Source: Patescibacteria group bacterium (GTDB taxonomy: Bacteria; Patescibacteriota; Patescibacteriia; Patescibacteriales; UBA12465). From it: a DNA stretch of 53,530 nucleotides. The notes beneath the pieces are model-generated. The model searched no databases, was not told the origin of the DNA, and saw only the letters and a program-made list of their open reading frames with translations. How positions within the stretch are numbered: the first letter of the stretch is position 1; the number at the start of each line of letters is the position of its first letter. This document shows positions 18,965 through 27,981 of the stretch, one piece after another. The stretch is taken from NCBI GenBank assembly GCA_028705215.1, contig JAQWDY010000005.1:1-53530 (forward strand), read 5' to 3'. The position numbers and the translations under genes were made by a program.

Positions 18965-20276
18965 AACAGGAAAATTTATTGTTATTGACGGTACCGATGG
19001 TAGCGGAAAAACTACACAATTAAGCCTACTTAAAGAGAAGCTTGAGTCTGAAGGCTACAGTGTCGCTGTTGCTGACTTTCCTCAATACAATACTAAATCA
19101 GCTGGCTTAGTCGAGGAATATTTATCTGGAAAATATGGTGAAGCTGACGAAGTTGATCCCTACAAGTCATCCATATTCTACGCTGTTGATCGTTTTGATG
19201 CCAGTGCTAAAATAAATAATTGGTTAAAGGAAGGCAGAATTGTCCTTGCTAATCGCTACACCAGCGCTAACTTGGCCCATCAAGGCGGAAAAATTAATAA
19301 TCCTTTAGAGAGAAAAATATTTTTCAATTGGCTTTTTGACTTAGAGTATAAAATATTTGAAATACCAAAACCAGATTTAACAATCATATTACAAGTTGAA
19401 CCAGAAATATCTTTTAAATTAGCTCGCGATCGACAGAGAGAAGATTGGAAAGGAAAAACAAAGGATATTCATGAAAATAATTTAGATCATTTACGCAAAG
19501 CGGAACAAACTTATCTAGAAATTACTTCGAGTTTACCAGGATTTAAATTAGTAAAATGTACTCACAAAGGAGAAATCCTTAGCCCTGAGGCAATCCATTT
19601 TTTAGTTTGGCTAATTACTAATCAGATAGTAAAAACTGTAAATAAAGCAGAGAAAAATTTTCAAGCAATTTCTAATATTATTGGTTCTAATAAACAAATA
19701 TTAAACAATCGTGATTTAATTTTAAAGAAAAAAGATGCCCCAGGGCCCACACCAGCTACTGAAGAAGAAAATAGCGATGCAACAAAAGACTTGCCTATTT
19801 CAACAACGTCCTACGAGAAAGCTAAAATGAATGATAATATAAAATCTTTAGACACTGAACTTATAGTAGAAAAATTAATAGACAATGCTAAATTGCCGCG
19901 CAAAGCTTTAGCAAGCGATGCTGGTTATGATTTATTTTCTAATGATTATTATTCTCTGCCCGCTTATGGACAGGCTTTAGTTTCAACAGGTATTAAAATA
20001 AAATTACCAAAGTCTCACGTCGGCCTTGTTTGGGATAAAAGCGGTTTAGCTACCGAGGGCATTACCACTATGGGGGGCGTGATCGATGAAAACTACCGTG
20101 GTGAAATTAAAGTTGTTATAAAAAATTTAAGTGAAGATATGTTCAATATTGTTCCTGGACAAAAAATCGCTCAACTACTTATTCAAAAAATAGAACACTT
20201 AGAAATAAAAGAAGAAAAAATAAATGATACTACTGAACGCCAAGGCAACGGTTTTGGTAGTACTGGTAAATTTTAA
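18954..20276 (+). CDS. bifunctional thymidylate kinase (N-term) - dUTPase (C-term) fusion
   Basis: TMK: FIVIDGTDGSGKTTQLSLLKEKL, ANRYTSANLAHQGGKI; dUTPase motifs: ASDAGYDLF, DKSGLA, GGVIDENYRGEIKV, GQKIAQLLIQ, RQGNGFGSTGKF. Confidence 0.92.
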   Translation: MENKTGKFIVIDGTDGSGKTTQLSLLKEKLESEGYSVAVADFPQYNTKSAGLVEEYLSGKYGEADEVDPYKSSIFYAVDRFDASAKINNWLKEGRIVLANRYTSANLAHQGGKINNPLERKIFFNWLFDLEYKIFEIPKPDLTIILQVEPEISFKLARDRQREDWKGKTKDIHENNLDHLRKAEQTYLEITSSLPGFKLVKCTHKGEILSPEAIHFLVWLITNQIVKTVNKAEKNFQAISNIIGSNKQILNNRDLILKKKDAPGPTPATEEENSDATKDLPISTTSYEKAKMNDNIKSLDTELIVEKLIDNAKLPRKALASDAGYDLFSNDYYSLPAYGQALVSTGIKIKLPKSHVGLVWDKSGLATEGITTMGGVIDENYRGEIKVVIKNLSEDMFNIVPGQKIAQLLIQKIEHLEIKEEKINDTTERQGNGFGSTGKF

Positions 20277-20282
20277 AAAAAT

Positions 20283-21791
20283 ATGACTAAATATCAAGCC
20301 ATAATTGGCCTTGAAATTCATGCCGAACTAAGTACTAAAAGTAAGATGTTTTGTGCTTGCGACAATGATGCTAACGGGAAAAAGCCAAACACAAATGTTT
20401 GTCCTATTTGCTTGGGTCATCCCGGCACACTACCCGTTCCTAATAAGAAAGCAATAGAATATGTATTGGCAACTGGCCTAGCTTTAAACTGTGAAATTAA
20501 TTTCAATTCTAAGTTTGATAGAAAAAATTATTTTTATCCCGACCTTCCTAAAGGTTACCAAATTTCACAATACGACCAACCCTTAGCTTTTAATGGTCAG
20601 CTAGAAATTAATGGCGAAAAAATTACTATTACCCGTATTCATTTAGAAGAAGATACTGGAAAATTGTCTCACCCAAAAAATAGTGATTATACTTTAATTG
20701 ATTTTAACCGTGCTGGTACTCCCCTGCTTGAGCTTGTAACTGATCCCGTTATAAAAGATGCCACTTCTGCTAAAAAATTCTGTCAAAAATTTCAGCAAAT
20801 ATTACGTTATCTAGAAGTTAGTCAAGCAGATATGGAAAAAGGAGAAATGCGCTGTGAAGCAAATGTTAGTGTTCAGGATGCAAATCAATTTAGTATTATA
20901 GATGGCCAAATTAAGACTAAGAAAAACTACAAATTAAATCCCAAGGTAGAAGTAAAAAATATCAATTCATTTAGGGCCTTGGAGAAAGCGATTAACTACG
21001 AAATTAAAAGACAAAGTAAGGCGCTAGATAACGGAGAGGAAATTATTGCTGAAACCAGAGGTTGGGATGATAAAAAAAACAAAACTATCAGCCAAAGAAT
21101 TAAGGAAAATTCAGCTGATTATCGTTATTTTCCCGAACCAGATATACCTCCATTGGAAATAGATGGTAAGTGGTTAGCTGACATAAGAGCTACTCTCCCT
21201 GAACTACCTTTACAAAAAATAGCTCGTTTTTCCATTGAATATGGTCTTAGTGCAGAAATGGCTGAAATAATAACAAATGATAAAAAAATCGCCAACTGGA
21301 CAGAACAGGTTATATCGGAATTAAATGCTTGGATAGAAGCAAATGGTGATAGCGCCCAACGACAAGATAAAAAATTAGCGAAAACTGCTTGTAACTGGAT
21401 AAGCAGTGAACTAATAAGACATCTAAATAAGACGAAAGAGAAAATTACAGATTTGCGATTTAGTGCCGAAAACTTTGCAGAATTAATTTGTTTAATCTAT
21501 CAAAATAAGATTAATTCTTCAGCTGGTCAATTAATTTTAGAAAGAATGTATCAAACAGGTGGCGACCCTACCAATATCATGGAAGAGATGGGACTAGAAC
21601 AGATTGATGACCGTGATAAATTAAAAGAAGATATAGAAAAAACTTTAAATCATTACCCAGAACAAGTTGAGCAATACAAAAAAGGAAAAACTAATGTAAT
21701 CCAATTTTTACTCGGCAAAGTAATGGCTGATAGTAAAGGAAAGGCCAACCCCCAAACTGCCAGAGAAATACTTGAAGAGATGTTAAAATAA
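20283..21791 (+). CDS. gatB: aspartyl/glutamyl-tRNA(Asn/Gln) amidotransferase subunit B
   Basis: YQAIIGLEIHAELSTKSKMFC, PICLGHPGTLPVPNKKA, KMRCEANVSV-like motif. Confidence 0.96.
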   Translation: MTKYQAIIGLEIHAELSTKSKMFCACDNDANGKKPNTNVCPICLGHPGTLPVPNKKAIEYVLATGLALNCEINFNSKFDRKNYFYPDLPKGYQISQYDQPLAFNGQLEINGEKITITRIHLEEDTGKLSHPKNSDYTLIDFNRAGTPLLELVTDPVIKDATSAKKFCQKFQQILRYLEVSQADMEKGEMRCEANVSVQDANQFSIIDGQIKTKKNYKLNPKVEVKNINSFRALEKAINYEIKRQSKALDNGEEIIAETRGWDDKKNKTISQRIKENSADYRYFPEPDIPPLEIDGKWLADIRATLPELPLQKIARFSIEYGLSAEMAEIITNDKKIANWTEQVISELNAWIEANGDSAQRQDKKLAKTACNWISSELIRHLNKTKEKITDLRFSAENFAELICLIYQNKINSSAGQLILERMYQTGGDPTNIMEEMGLEQIDDRDKLKEDIEKTLNHYPEQVEQYKKGKTNVIQFLLGKVMADSKGKANPQTAREILEEMLK

Positions 21792-21798
21792 TTAAATT

Positions 21799-21827
21799 AA
21801 AAAACGAAGTTCTCACTTCGTTTTTTT
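21799..21827. terminator. bidirectional terminator between convergent gatB and miaA
   Basis: aaaaaacgaagttctcacttcgttttttt. Confidence 0.85.
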
Positions 21828-22763
21828 ATTATCTTTTATAAATTTTTTTACTTCTTTTAAGCTAGACTCATAATCTTCTACCCAATTAATTTTTTTTCCT
21901 TGTTTCTCCCAGCGCTTAAACCAAGTTTTTTGCTTTTTTGCGAATCGATAAATTGCCGTTGCTAAATCAGTTTTCATTTTTTCTTCATTTATTTTTCCTT
22001 GAAGATAAAGGGCAATATACTTATATTCTAAGCCAAAAGAAATTAAGCGTTTATATGACAAACCCGAGTTTCTTAAACCGCGCACTTCCTCTATCATCTC
22101 TTGCTCGTTAAATCTTTGGTCTAATCGTTTTTTAATATTAGTTTTCATTTTCTCATCACTAATATTCTTCCCTAAAATAAAAAAATCTGCAATTGGCTCA
22201 CCCTTTTTCATTGTTAAATCACGACCCTTTTCAATTAACTCTAAATAACGACTTAGTCGCCGTGGATTACTTTGATCACTTAAGGTAATTCTTTGGCTAA
22301 AATCTAAATTAAGTTTTTTTATTTTAGCGTATAATTTTTCTGCTCCTAATTTTTCCAGTTTTGTTCGATATTTCTTATCGCTCTTATAATCTGATAATTT
22401 ATAATTATCGACTATAGCTTGCAGGTAAAGGCCACTACCACCAACAATAATGGGCAACTTTCCTCTTTCGGTAATATTTAAAATAGCCCTCTTAGCTAAC
22501 TTCTGATAACGCGCTACACTAAAATTTGTTCGCGGGTGAGCGATATCTATTAAATGATAAGGGATATTATTCCCCTTGTAATTATAATCGGGTAAATCTT
22601 TGCCCGTGCCAACATCCATTCCTAGATAAACTTGGCGGCTATCAGCACTTATTATTTCACCATCAAAATGATGAGCTAGTCTAACTCCCAGACTAGTTTT
22701 GCCACTAGCTGTTGGGCCCAAGATTACAACAACTTTTACTTTGTTTTTTTTATCATTGTCCAT
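21813..22763 (-). CDS. miaA: tRNA dimethylallyltransferase
   Basis: VVVILGPTASGKTSLGVRLAHHFDGEIISADSRQVYLGMDVGTGK; internal Met (MDNDKK) likely start. Confidence 0.95.
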   Translation of the reverse strand: MDNDKKNKVKVVVILGPTASGKTSLGVRLAHHFDGEIISADSRQVYLGMDVGTGKDLPDYNYKGNNIPYHLIDIAHPRTNFSVARYQKLAKRAILNITERGKLPIIVGGSGLYLQAIVDNYKLSDYKSDKKYRTKLEKLGAEKLYAKIKKLNLDFSQRITLSDQSNPRRLSRYLELIEKGRDLTMKKGEPIADFFILGKNISDEKMKTNIKKRLDQRFNEQEMIEEVRGLRNSGLSYKRLISFGLEYKYIALYLQGKINEEKMKTDLATAIYRFAKKQKTWFKRWEKQGKKINWVEDYESSLKEVKKFIKDNKKTK

Positions 22764-22767
22764 AATA

Positions 22768-24069
22768 CTAAAGCAAGTCACCACTTAAACGAAAAGCAGA
22801 AACTTTGTTTATTTTTACAGCCACAAAAGAACCAATTAATTTCGAATTAGCTTTTTCTTTGCTTAAAATATCTACTATTTTATGTGCCGCATTTCTTCCC
22901 CAATAACTACCTGCTTTATTTACTCCTTCAATTAAAACTTTTTCCGTTTTTCCTATATAGAACTGATTATTAGAAAGGGCGGTTTTGGCCAAAATTATTT
23001 CTAGTTCTTTTGCTCTTCTCTTTTTCTCCTCCATGCTTACATCATCGGACATAAAAGACGACGCCGTTAAAGGGCGTGGGCTATAAAGCGAAACATAAAC
23101 TAAATCAAATTTTACTGTCTTAAATAACTTTACCGTATTTTCAAAATGTCCTCTCTTTTCCCCGGGGAAGCCAACGATAACATCACTGGTAATGGAAATA
23201 CCGGGACGCGCTGCCCTAATTTTATCTACTAACTGTATAAAATGCTTAGCTGTATAACCACGATTCATTGCCCGCAATATGTCATCATCACCAGACTGCA
23301 CTGCTAAATGAAAATGTGGACATATCTTTTTTTCCTCACCTAAAACCTTAATTAAATCCAAGCTAACATCTTTCGGATGGCTAGTAGAAAAACGTAACCA
23401 AAAATCTCCTTTTATCTTAGCAGTCTGTGCTAAAAGTTTAGCAAAATCATAATTTTTACTCTTATAACTATTTACATTCTGGGCTATTAAAGTAATTTCC
23501 TTATAACCATTTTTAACTAAATCCCTTACCTCCTTAATAATTGAAGAGGCTGGCCGATACACTTCACGCCCGCGCGCATAAGGAACAACGCAATAAGAAC
23601 AAAAATTATTACATCCATTACCTATTGGAACAAGAGCACTAAAAAAACTTGGATTTTTAGGAGTAATATTTAAATACTGCTCCCCATCTTTTAATCTCAC
23701 CTCATCTAAGCTTAGCTTGCTTTTAAAATCTCTATTTTCTAACAATTTCATCATATCGGGAATAACGTTGATTGGCATGAAAAAATCAACCTTACCAGCC
23801 AATCTTTTTTGCACATCAACTCGCTGACTAAGACAGCCAGTAATTATTATCTTCGCTTTTTTATACTGCTTACGCATTGTGTGCACTAAACTATACACTT
23901 TATTTTCAGCCGATTGCCTAATTCCACAAGTATTTAAAATAATTAAATTAGCCTTTCCCTTATCATCTGTTTGCTTATAATTATTGCTATCTAAAAAACC
24001 TGCTAGACGTGAACTATCAGCCACATTCATCTGACAGCCAATTGTAATAATATGATATTTTTGTTGCAT
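22768..24069 (-). CDS. miaB: tRNA-2-methylthio-N6-dimethylallyladenosine synthase
   Basis: ITIGCQMNVADSSRLAG, LNTCGIRQSAENK, CNNFCSYCVVPYARGRE; start placed at MQQKYH. Confidence 0.94.
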   Translation of the reverse strand: MQQKYHIITIGCQMNVADSSRLAGFLDSNNYKQTDDKGKANLIILNTCGIRQSAENKVYSLVHTMRKQYKKAKIIITGCLSQRVDVQKRLAGKVDFFMPINVIPDMMKLLENRDFKSKLSLDEVRLKDGEQYLNITPKNPSFFSALVPIGNGCNNFCSYCVVPYARGREVYRPASSIIKEVRDLVKNGYKEITLIAQNVNSYKSKNYDFAKLLAQTAKIKGDFWLRFSTSHPKDVSLDLIKVLGEEKKICPHFHLAVQSGDDDILRAMNRGYTAKHFIQLVDKIRAARPGISITSDVIVGFPGEKRGHFENTVKLFKTVKFDLVYVSLYSPRPLTASSFMSDDVSMEEKKRRAKELEIILAKTALSNNQFYIGKTEKVLIEGVNKAGSYWGRNAAHKIVDILSKEKANSKLIGSFVAVKINKVSAFRLSGDLL

Positions 24070-24097
24070 ATTTAAAACCTTCTTATGTTTAATAATT

Positions 24098-25966
24098 TTA
24101 TTCAAGCGCCCCTTCTATTTCTGGCGGCGTCTTAACTTGAGAGAATTTATAAAGAGCAAAATCATGACTTATTCTTTTTGTAAATTCAAGATTTAGATTA
24201 TAGGCTAGCAATTTACGTTCATTTAGATAAGCAATATCAGCTTCATTTAAATAAAAATTATAATAATAAATTGGATAATAATTTGCTAATTTTTGGCTAG
24301 ATCGAAAGATTTCATCATTGGGCAATGTGCCCATAATAACGCGTCTTTCAGGAAAAATAAACTTATCATAATACTTTGTTATAATAATAGCCTCGTTTTC
24401 AGTTAAACTAAAAATCTCTTCCGCCGATTGCTTTTCCCTTAAATTATTATAATAAAGATGCACCAAGCCTTCTTCTGAACCAAATAAAACAAAATTTATG
24501 CTCCAGGCTGAAAAAAATAATAACACTGATATTTCAAACGCGGAAGCTACTCTTTTTCCTAAAATCTTTAATTCACCTTTAAACAAATATTTTATCGCCT
24601 TACTAAAACGAGCGATAAGTAAGGCGACAATGGGCATCATCATCAAATAAATTGGTAACCAATAACGAGTATAGGAGTTCCCTATTGTAAAACGATTAGG
24701 GTTAGGATTATCATTAAATATCCAACTTCCGTAATAAAAAATTAAAATTGTGGAGATTAGAACAAAAAGAGAAAAATAGGCTATATATTTAAAGTGCCAT
24801 TTTCGCAACAAGGAGCCTAGAATTAAAAGTGAGCCCAATAAAAACAAAAGAGAAAGCCAGGGAAACATCTCTAATATGTAATGTTGTGCCATCTGCAATG
24901 ATTGACTTTTATTAAAACCAAAATAAAAAATATTATGATAAATACTTTTTAAATAAACCGTTATATCCTGGCCCTCAACAACGGATTTTACAATTCCTGA
25001 TCCCGCTTGCGAAATATCATCTATAGATCGATTCATTTCATTGTAACCTCCGTATATCGGTGATGAATACAATAGCTGATTGTAATATATGTTTGGCAAA
25101 ATAGCTAAAAATAAACCACTAAAAATTAAAATTATTTTTGTAATACTATATCGCTTAAAATATATTAACCAAGCGAATAATAAAGCTGGCGCCAACCATA
25201 TCAACTCTGAAGTTCGGGTAATAATTCCTAATCCTAAGAAAATGCCCGCTAAAAATGAATAAAATAATTTAAGCCATGTTTCTTTTTTTAATTTAAAAGT
25301 AAAAAAGCTATATTTTTTATTTTTTATCTCACTTTCATTAACTTTATTTTCAGCAATAATTTTTAATTTTTTTCCTCTTTTTCGATTGGCTGCTAAGACT
25401 ATAAAATAAACCGCGGTTAAAACCATAACAATAAAGAGAACATTATGAAACATGCTACGCACAGTATAATAAATATAGACTGGGAAAAAAGCTAGTAAAA
25501 AAGCAGCAATAGTTCCAATTTTACGCGAAAATATTTTAGTTATCAAAAGATAGAAGATGATAATACCAAAGGCGGCAAAAAAGGGGGTTAAGAAAGGAAT
25601 TACAGCGGTGCCAAATATGGCGCCTAGGCTACCATATAATAAAATTATACCCAAAAACGAAACTGGCTTTAGCCAGCCAAAATCACTACGAAAACTACGA
25701 GGCATAACCATATTATCGCCTATTATTGCAGCTTCATCAAAATGAGCAATATCAAGCCCCCTGCTTAAACGGCTAGCAAAAAAATAATTAGCGCTTTCAT
25801 CCGGAGAAGTCCATTTTATATAATCCTTGCTCTGTGTTAAATAGTTAAAACTTGATGTTGCCACAAAAAAAACAGCTGCTAAAACCAGTATAGTAAGGAG
25901 GGACCAATTGATCTTAAATTTTTTTTTCATCATTTTAATGTTAGCCGAAATTACCAATTTTAGCAA
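24098..25966 (-). CDS. multi-pass membrane protein, ArnT/PMT-type glycosyltransferase-like
   Basis: Many TM helices; N-terminal loop WTSPDESANYFFASRLSRG resembles the acidic motif of GT-C enzymes. Confidence 0.6.
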   Translation of the reverse strand: MLKLVISANIKMMKKKFKINWSLLTILVLAAVFFVATSSFNYLTQSKDYIKWTSPDESANYFFASRLSRGLDIAHFDEAAIIGDNMVMPRSFRSDFGWLKPVSFLGIILLYGSLGAIFGTAVIPFLTPFFAAFGIIIFYLLITKIFSRKIGTIAAFLLAFFPVYIYYTVRSMFHNVLFIVMVLTAVYFIVLAANRKRGKKLKIIAENKVNESEIKNKKYSFFTFKLKKETWLKLFYSFLAGIFLGLGIITRTSELIWLAPALLFAWLIYFKRYSITKIILIFSGLFLAILPNIYYNQLLYSSPIYGGYNEMNRSIDDISQAGSGIVKSVVEGQDITVYLKSIYHNIFYFGFNKSQSLQMAQHYILEMFPWLSLLFLLGSLLILGSLLRKWHFKYIAYFSLFVLISTILIFYYGSWIFNDNPNPNRFTIGNSYTRYWLPIYLMMMPIVALLIARFSKAIKYLFKGELKILGKRVASAFEISVLLFFSAWSINFVLFGSEEGLVHLYYNNLREKQSAEEIFSLTENEAIIITKYYDKFIFPERRVIMGTLPNDEIFRSSQKLANYYPIYYYNFYLNEADIAYLNERKLLAYNLNLEFTKRISHDFALYKFSQVKTPPEIEGALE

Positions 25967-25989
25967 GAATTTGCTATCATATTATTATT

Positions 25990-27981
25990 ATGAAAAAGTT
26001 GCCAAAATATCTTAATATTTTAAAAATTAATGACTTATTATTAATATTTTTAAGTCTTTTTATTTTTTTTTCTAGTCTTTTGTACTGGTTTACAAGTTTT
26101 AGTTTTTTACTTCTTATCATCTCATTTTTTTTAACTACAGTTAGCTTAATTGTCCTCAATAAATATCAACTTTTACCTTCTAGAGAAAAAATTAAATCAA
26201 AATCTAATCAAATTAACAAAAAAAACAAACTCCTACTATTAGCCTTCTTCTTATTTTTTGGCGCAGCTATCTTGGAACTAATGATTAACGCAACAGGTAA
26301 ATCTCTAATCTCGCCCTGGGAAGTAGTTGGCGCTCATTTCTTTTTCTTTTATGTCTTATCGCTAGTATCACTATTTTTTATCATCAAAGAAAATGTTCTA
26401 ACAAAAAAAACAAATCTACTTCTTATTTCCATCCATCTCTTCCTTAGTCTCAGTGTTGCTTTAATTATCTATCGTCTCGGCTATGGCTTTGATCCTTTCA
26501 TTCATCAAGGGGCCATGGAAATGATTGCCAAAGAAGGAGAAATTAATCCTAAAACACCATATTACCTAGGTCAATACAATTTAATTGTCTCATTAAATTA
26601 CTTAAGCGGCATCTCAATTGCTTTTTTAAACAAAATTCTTGTTCCCTTACTCGCTGCATTTTTATTACCATCAACTGTCGCTAATTTACTACGGAAAATT
26701 ATTAACCACTCAACAGAAAAAAAGGAATTAATAGTACACTACAGCACTATTATCGCGACTGCCTTAGCTTTTAGTCTTTTTATCGTTACTACTCCTCAGA
26801 ATTTAAGTTATTTATTTTTAATTATCGCCATCTTCTCTGGCCTAGGAGAAGAAAGGCCCACCAAAACCCTAATTTTTGCCTTAGCAACGGCCGCCATACA
26901 CCCCATATCCGGGATTCCCGCCTTCATTTGGAGTGGCTGGCTACTATTTAAAGCCTATAGACATCGCCTTTCTACTAAAGGACAAAAGATAATTTCAGCA
27001 ACCTTGCTTTATCTGGGCGCCGTCATTATTCCCCTAGCCCTTTTTATTAGCAGTGGCGCAAAAATAATCAATCTAAAATTTTCTTTTAACAAAATTTTTC
27101 TCCCATTAAACAATATTATCAGCTACAAATATGCAGGAAGTGAAGACTGGCTTTTAAATCTTACCTATTTATTATTTAACAACTATTCCCTTTTGCTTTT
27201 CATTCTAATTATTTCTGGTATTATTATTTTTCAACGAAATCGCGGCGATTTGCGCGCTTCAAGCCTGAAAAACTATTCTTGGCGAGGATTGTTAAACGTT
27301 AATATTTCTTTAGTTATTGCCTATATTTTAAGTGTTCAAATAAATTTTCCTGAATTAATAAATTATGAACAGGGTGATTTCGCCAATCGCATACTGATTA
27401 TTATTTTACTTTTTTTGTCACCCTTTGCTCTTATTACTATTGCCCAACTATTAAAAAAAATAATCCTCTACCATAAACCTGCGTTAAAAATATGGTTTTT
27501 GATACTTGCATTATTTTTTATTAGCGCATCTTTATATCTTGCTTATCCTCGAATTGATAAATATCATAATTCCCGCGGTTACAGCACCAGTGATAATGAT
27601 ATAGAGGCAGTTAAAACTGTTGCCGGAATAGCGCAAAATAATAAATACATAGTACTGGCAAATCAACAAGTTTCTGCCGCCGCTCTTAAAAGTTTTGGTT
27701 TTGATAATTACTACCCCTCCGAATATGGCCCGATTTTTTTCTATCCGATACCAACTGGTGGCACTCTCTATCAATACTATTTAGACATGGTTTATAAAAG
27801 CCCCAGCCGTGATACTATGCAACAAGCAATGGCACTAGTTGGGGCTAAAGAAGCTTATTTAATTATTAACTCCTATTGGAATGATAGTGGCAAAATTATC
27901 AAAGCAGCTAAATTAAGCGCCGATAATTATTTCGAAATTGGCAATAAAGACATCTTTATTTTTCAGTATAAAAACTACTAA
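25990..27981 (+). CDS. multi-pass membrane protein, possible GT-C glycosyltransferase
   Basis: More than 10 hydrophobic helices; divergent from the previous gene. Confidence 0.5.
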   Translation: MKKLPKYLNILKINDLLLIFLSLFIFFSSLLYWFTSFSFLLLIISFFLTTVSLIVLNKYQLLPSREKIKSKSNQINKKNKLLLLAFFLFFGAAILELMINATGKSLISPWEVVGAHFFFFYVLSLVSLFFIIKENVLTKKTNLLLISIHLFLSLSVALIIYRLGYGFDPFIHQGAMEMIAKEGEINPKTPYYLGQYNLIVSLNYLSGISIAFLNKILVPLLAAFLLPSTVANLLRKIINHSTEKKELIVHYSTIIATALAFSLFIVTTPQNLSYLFLIIAIFSGLGEERPTKTLIFALATAAIHPISGIPAFIWSGWLLFKAYRHRLSTKGQKIISATLLYLGAVIIPLALFISSGAKIINLKFSFNKIFLPLNNIISYKYAGSEDWLLNLTYLLFNNYSLLLFILIISGIIIFQRNRGDLRASSLKNYSWRGLLNVNISLVIAYILSVQINFPELINYEQGDFANRILIIILLFLSPFALITIAQLLKKIILYHKPALKIWFLILALFFISASLYLAYPRIDKYHNSRGYSTSDNDIEAVKTVAGIAQNNKYIVLANQQVSAAALKSFGFDNYYPSEYGPIFFYPIPTGGTLYQYYLDMVYKSPSRDTMQQAMALVGAKEAYLIINSYWNDSGKIIKAAKLSADNYFEIGNKDIFIFQYKNY

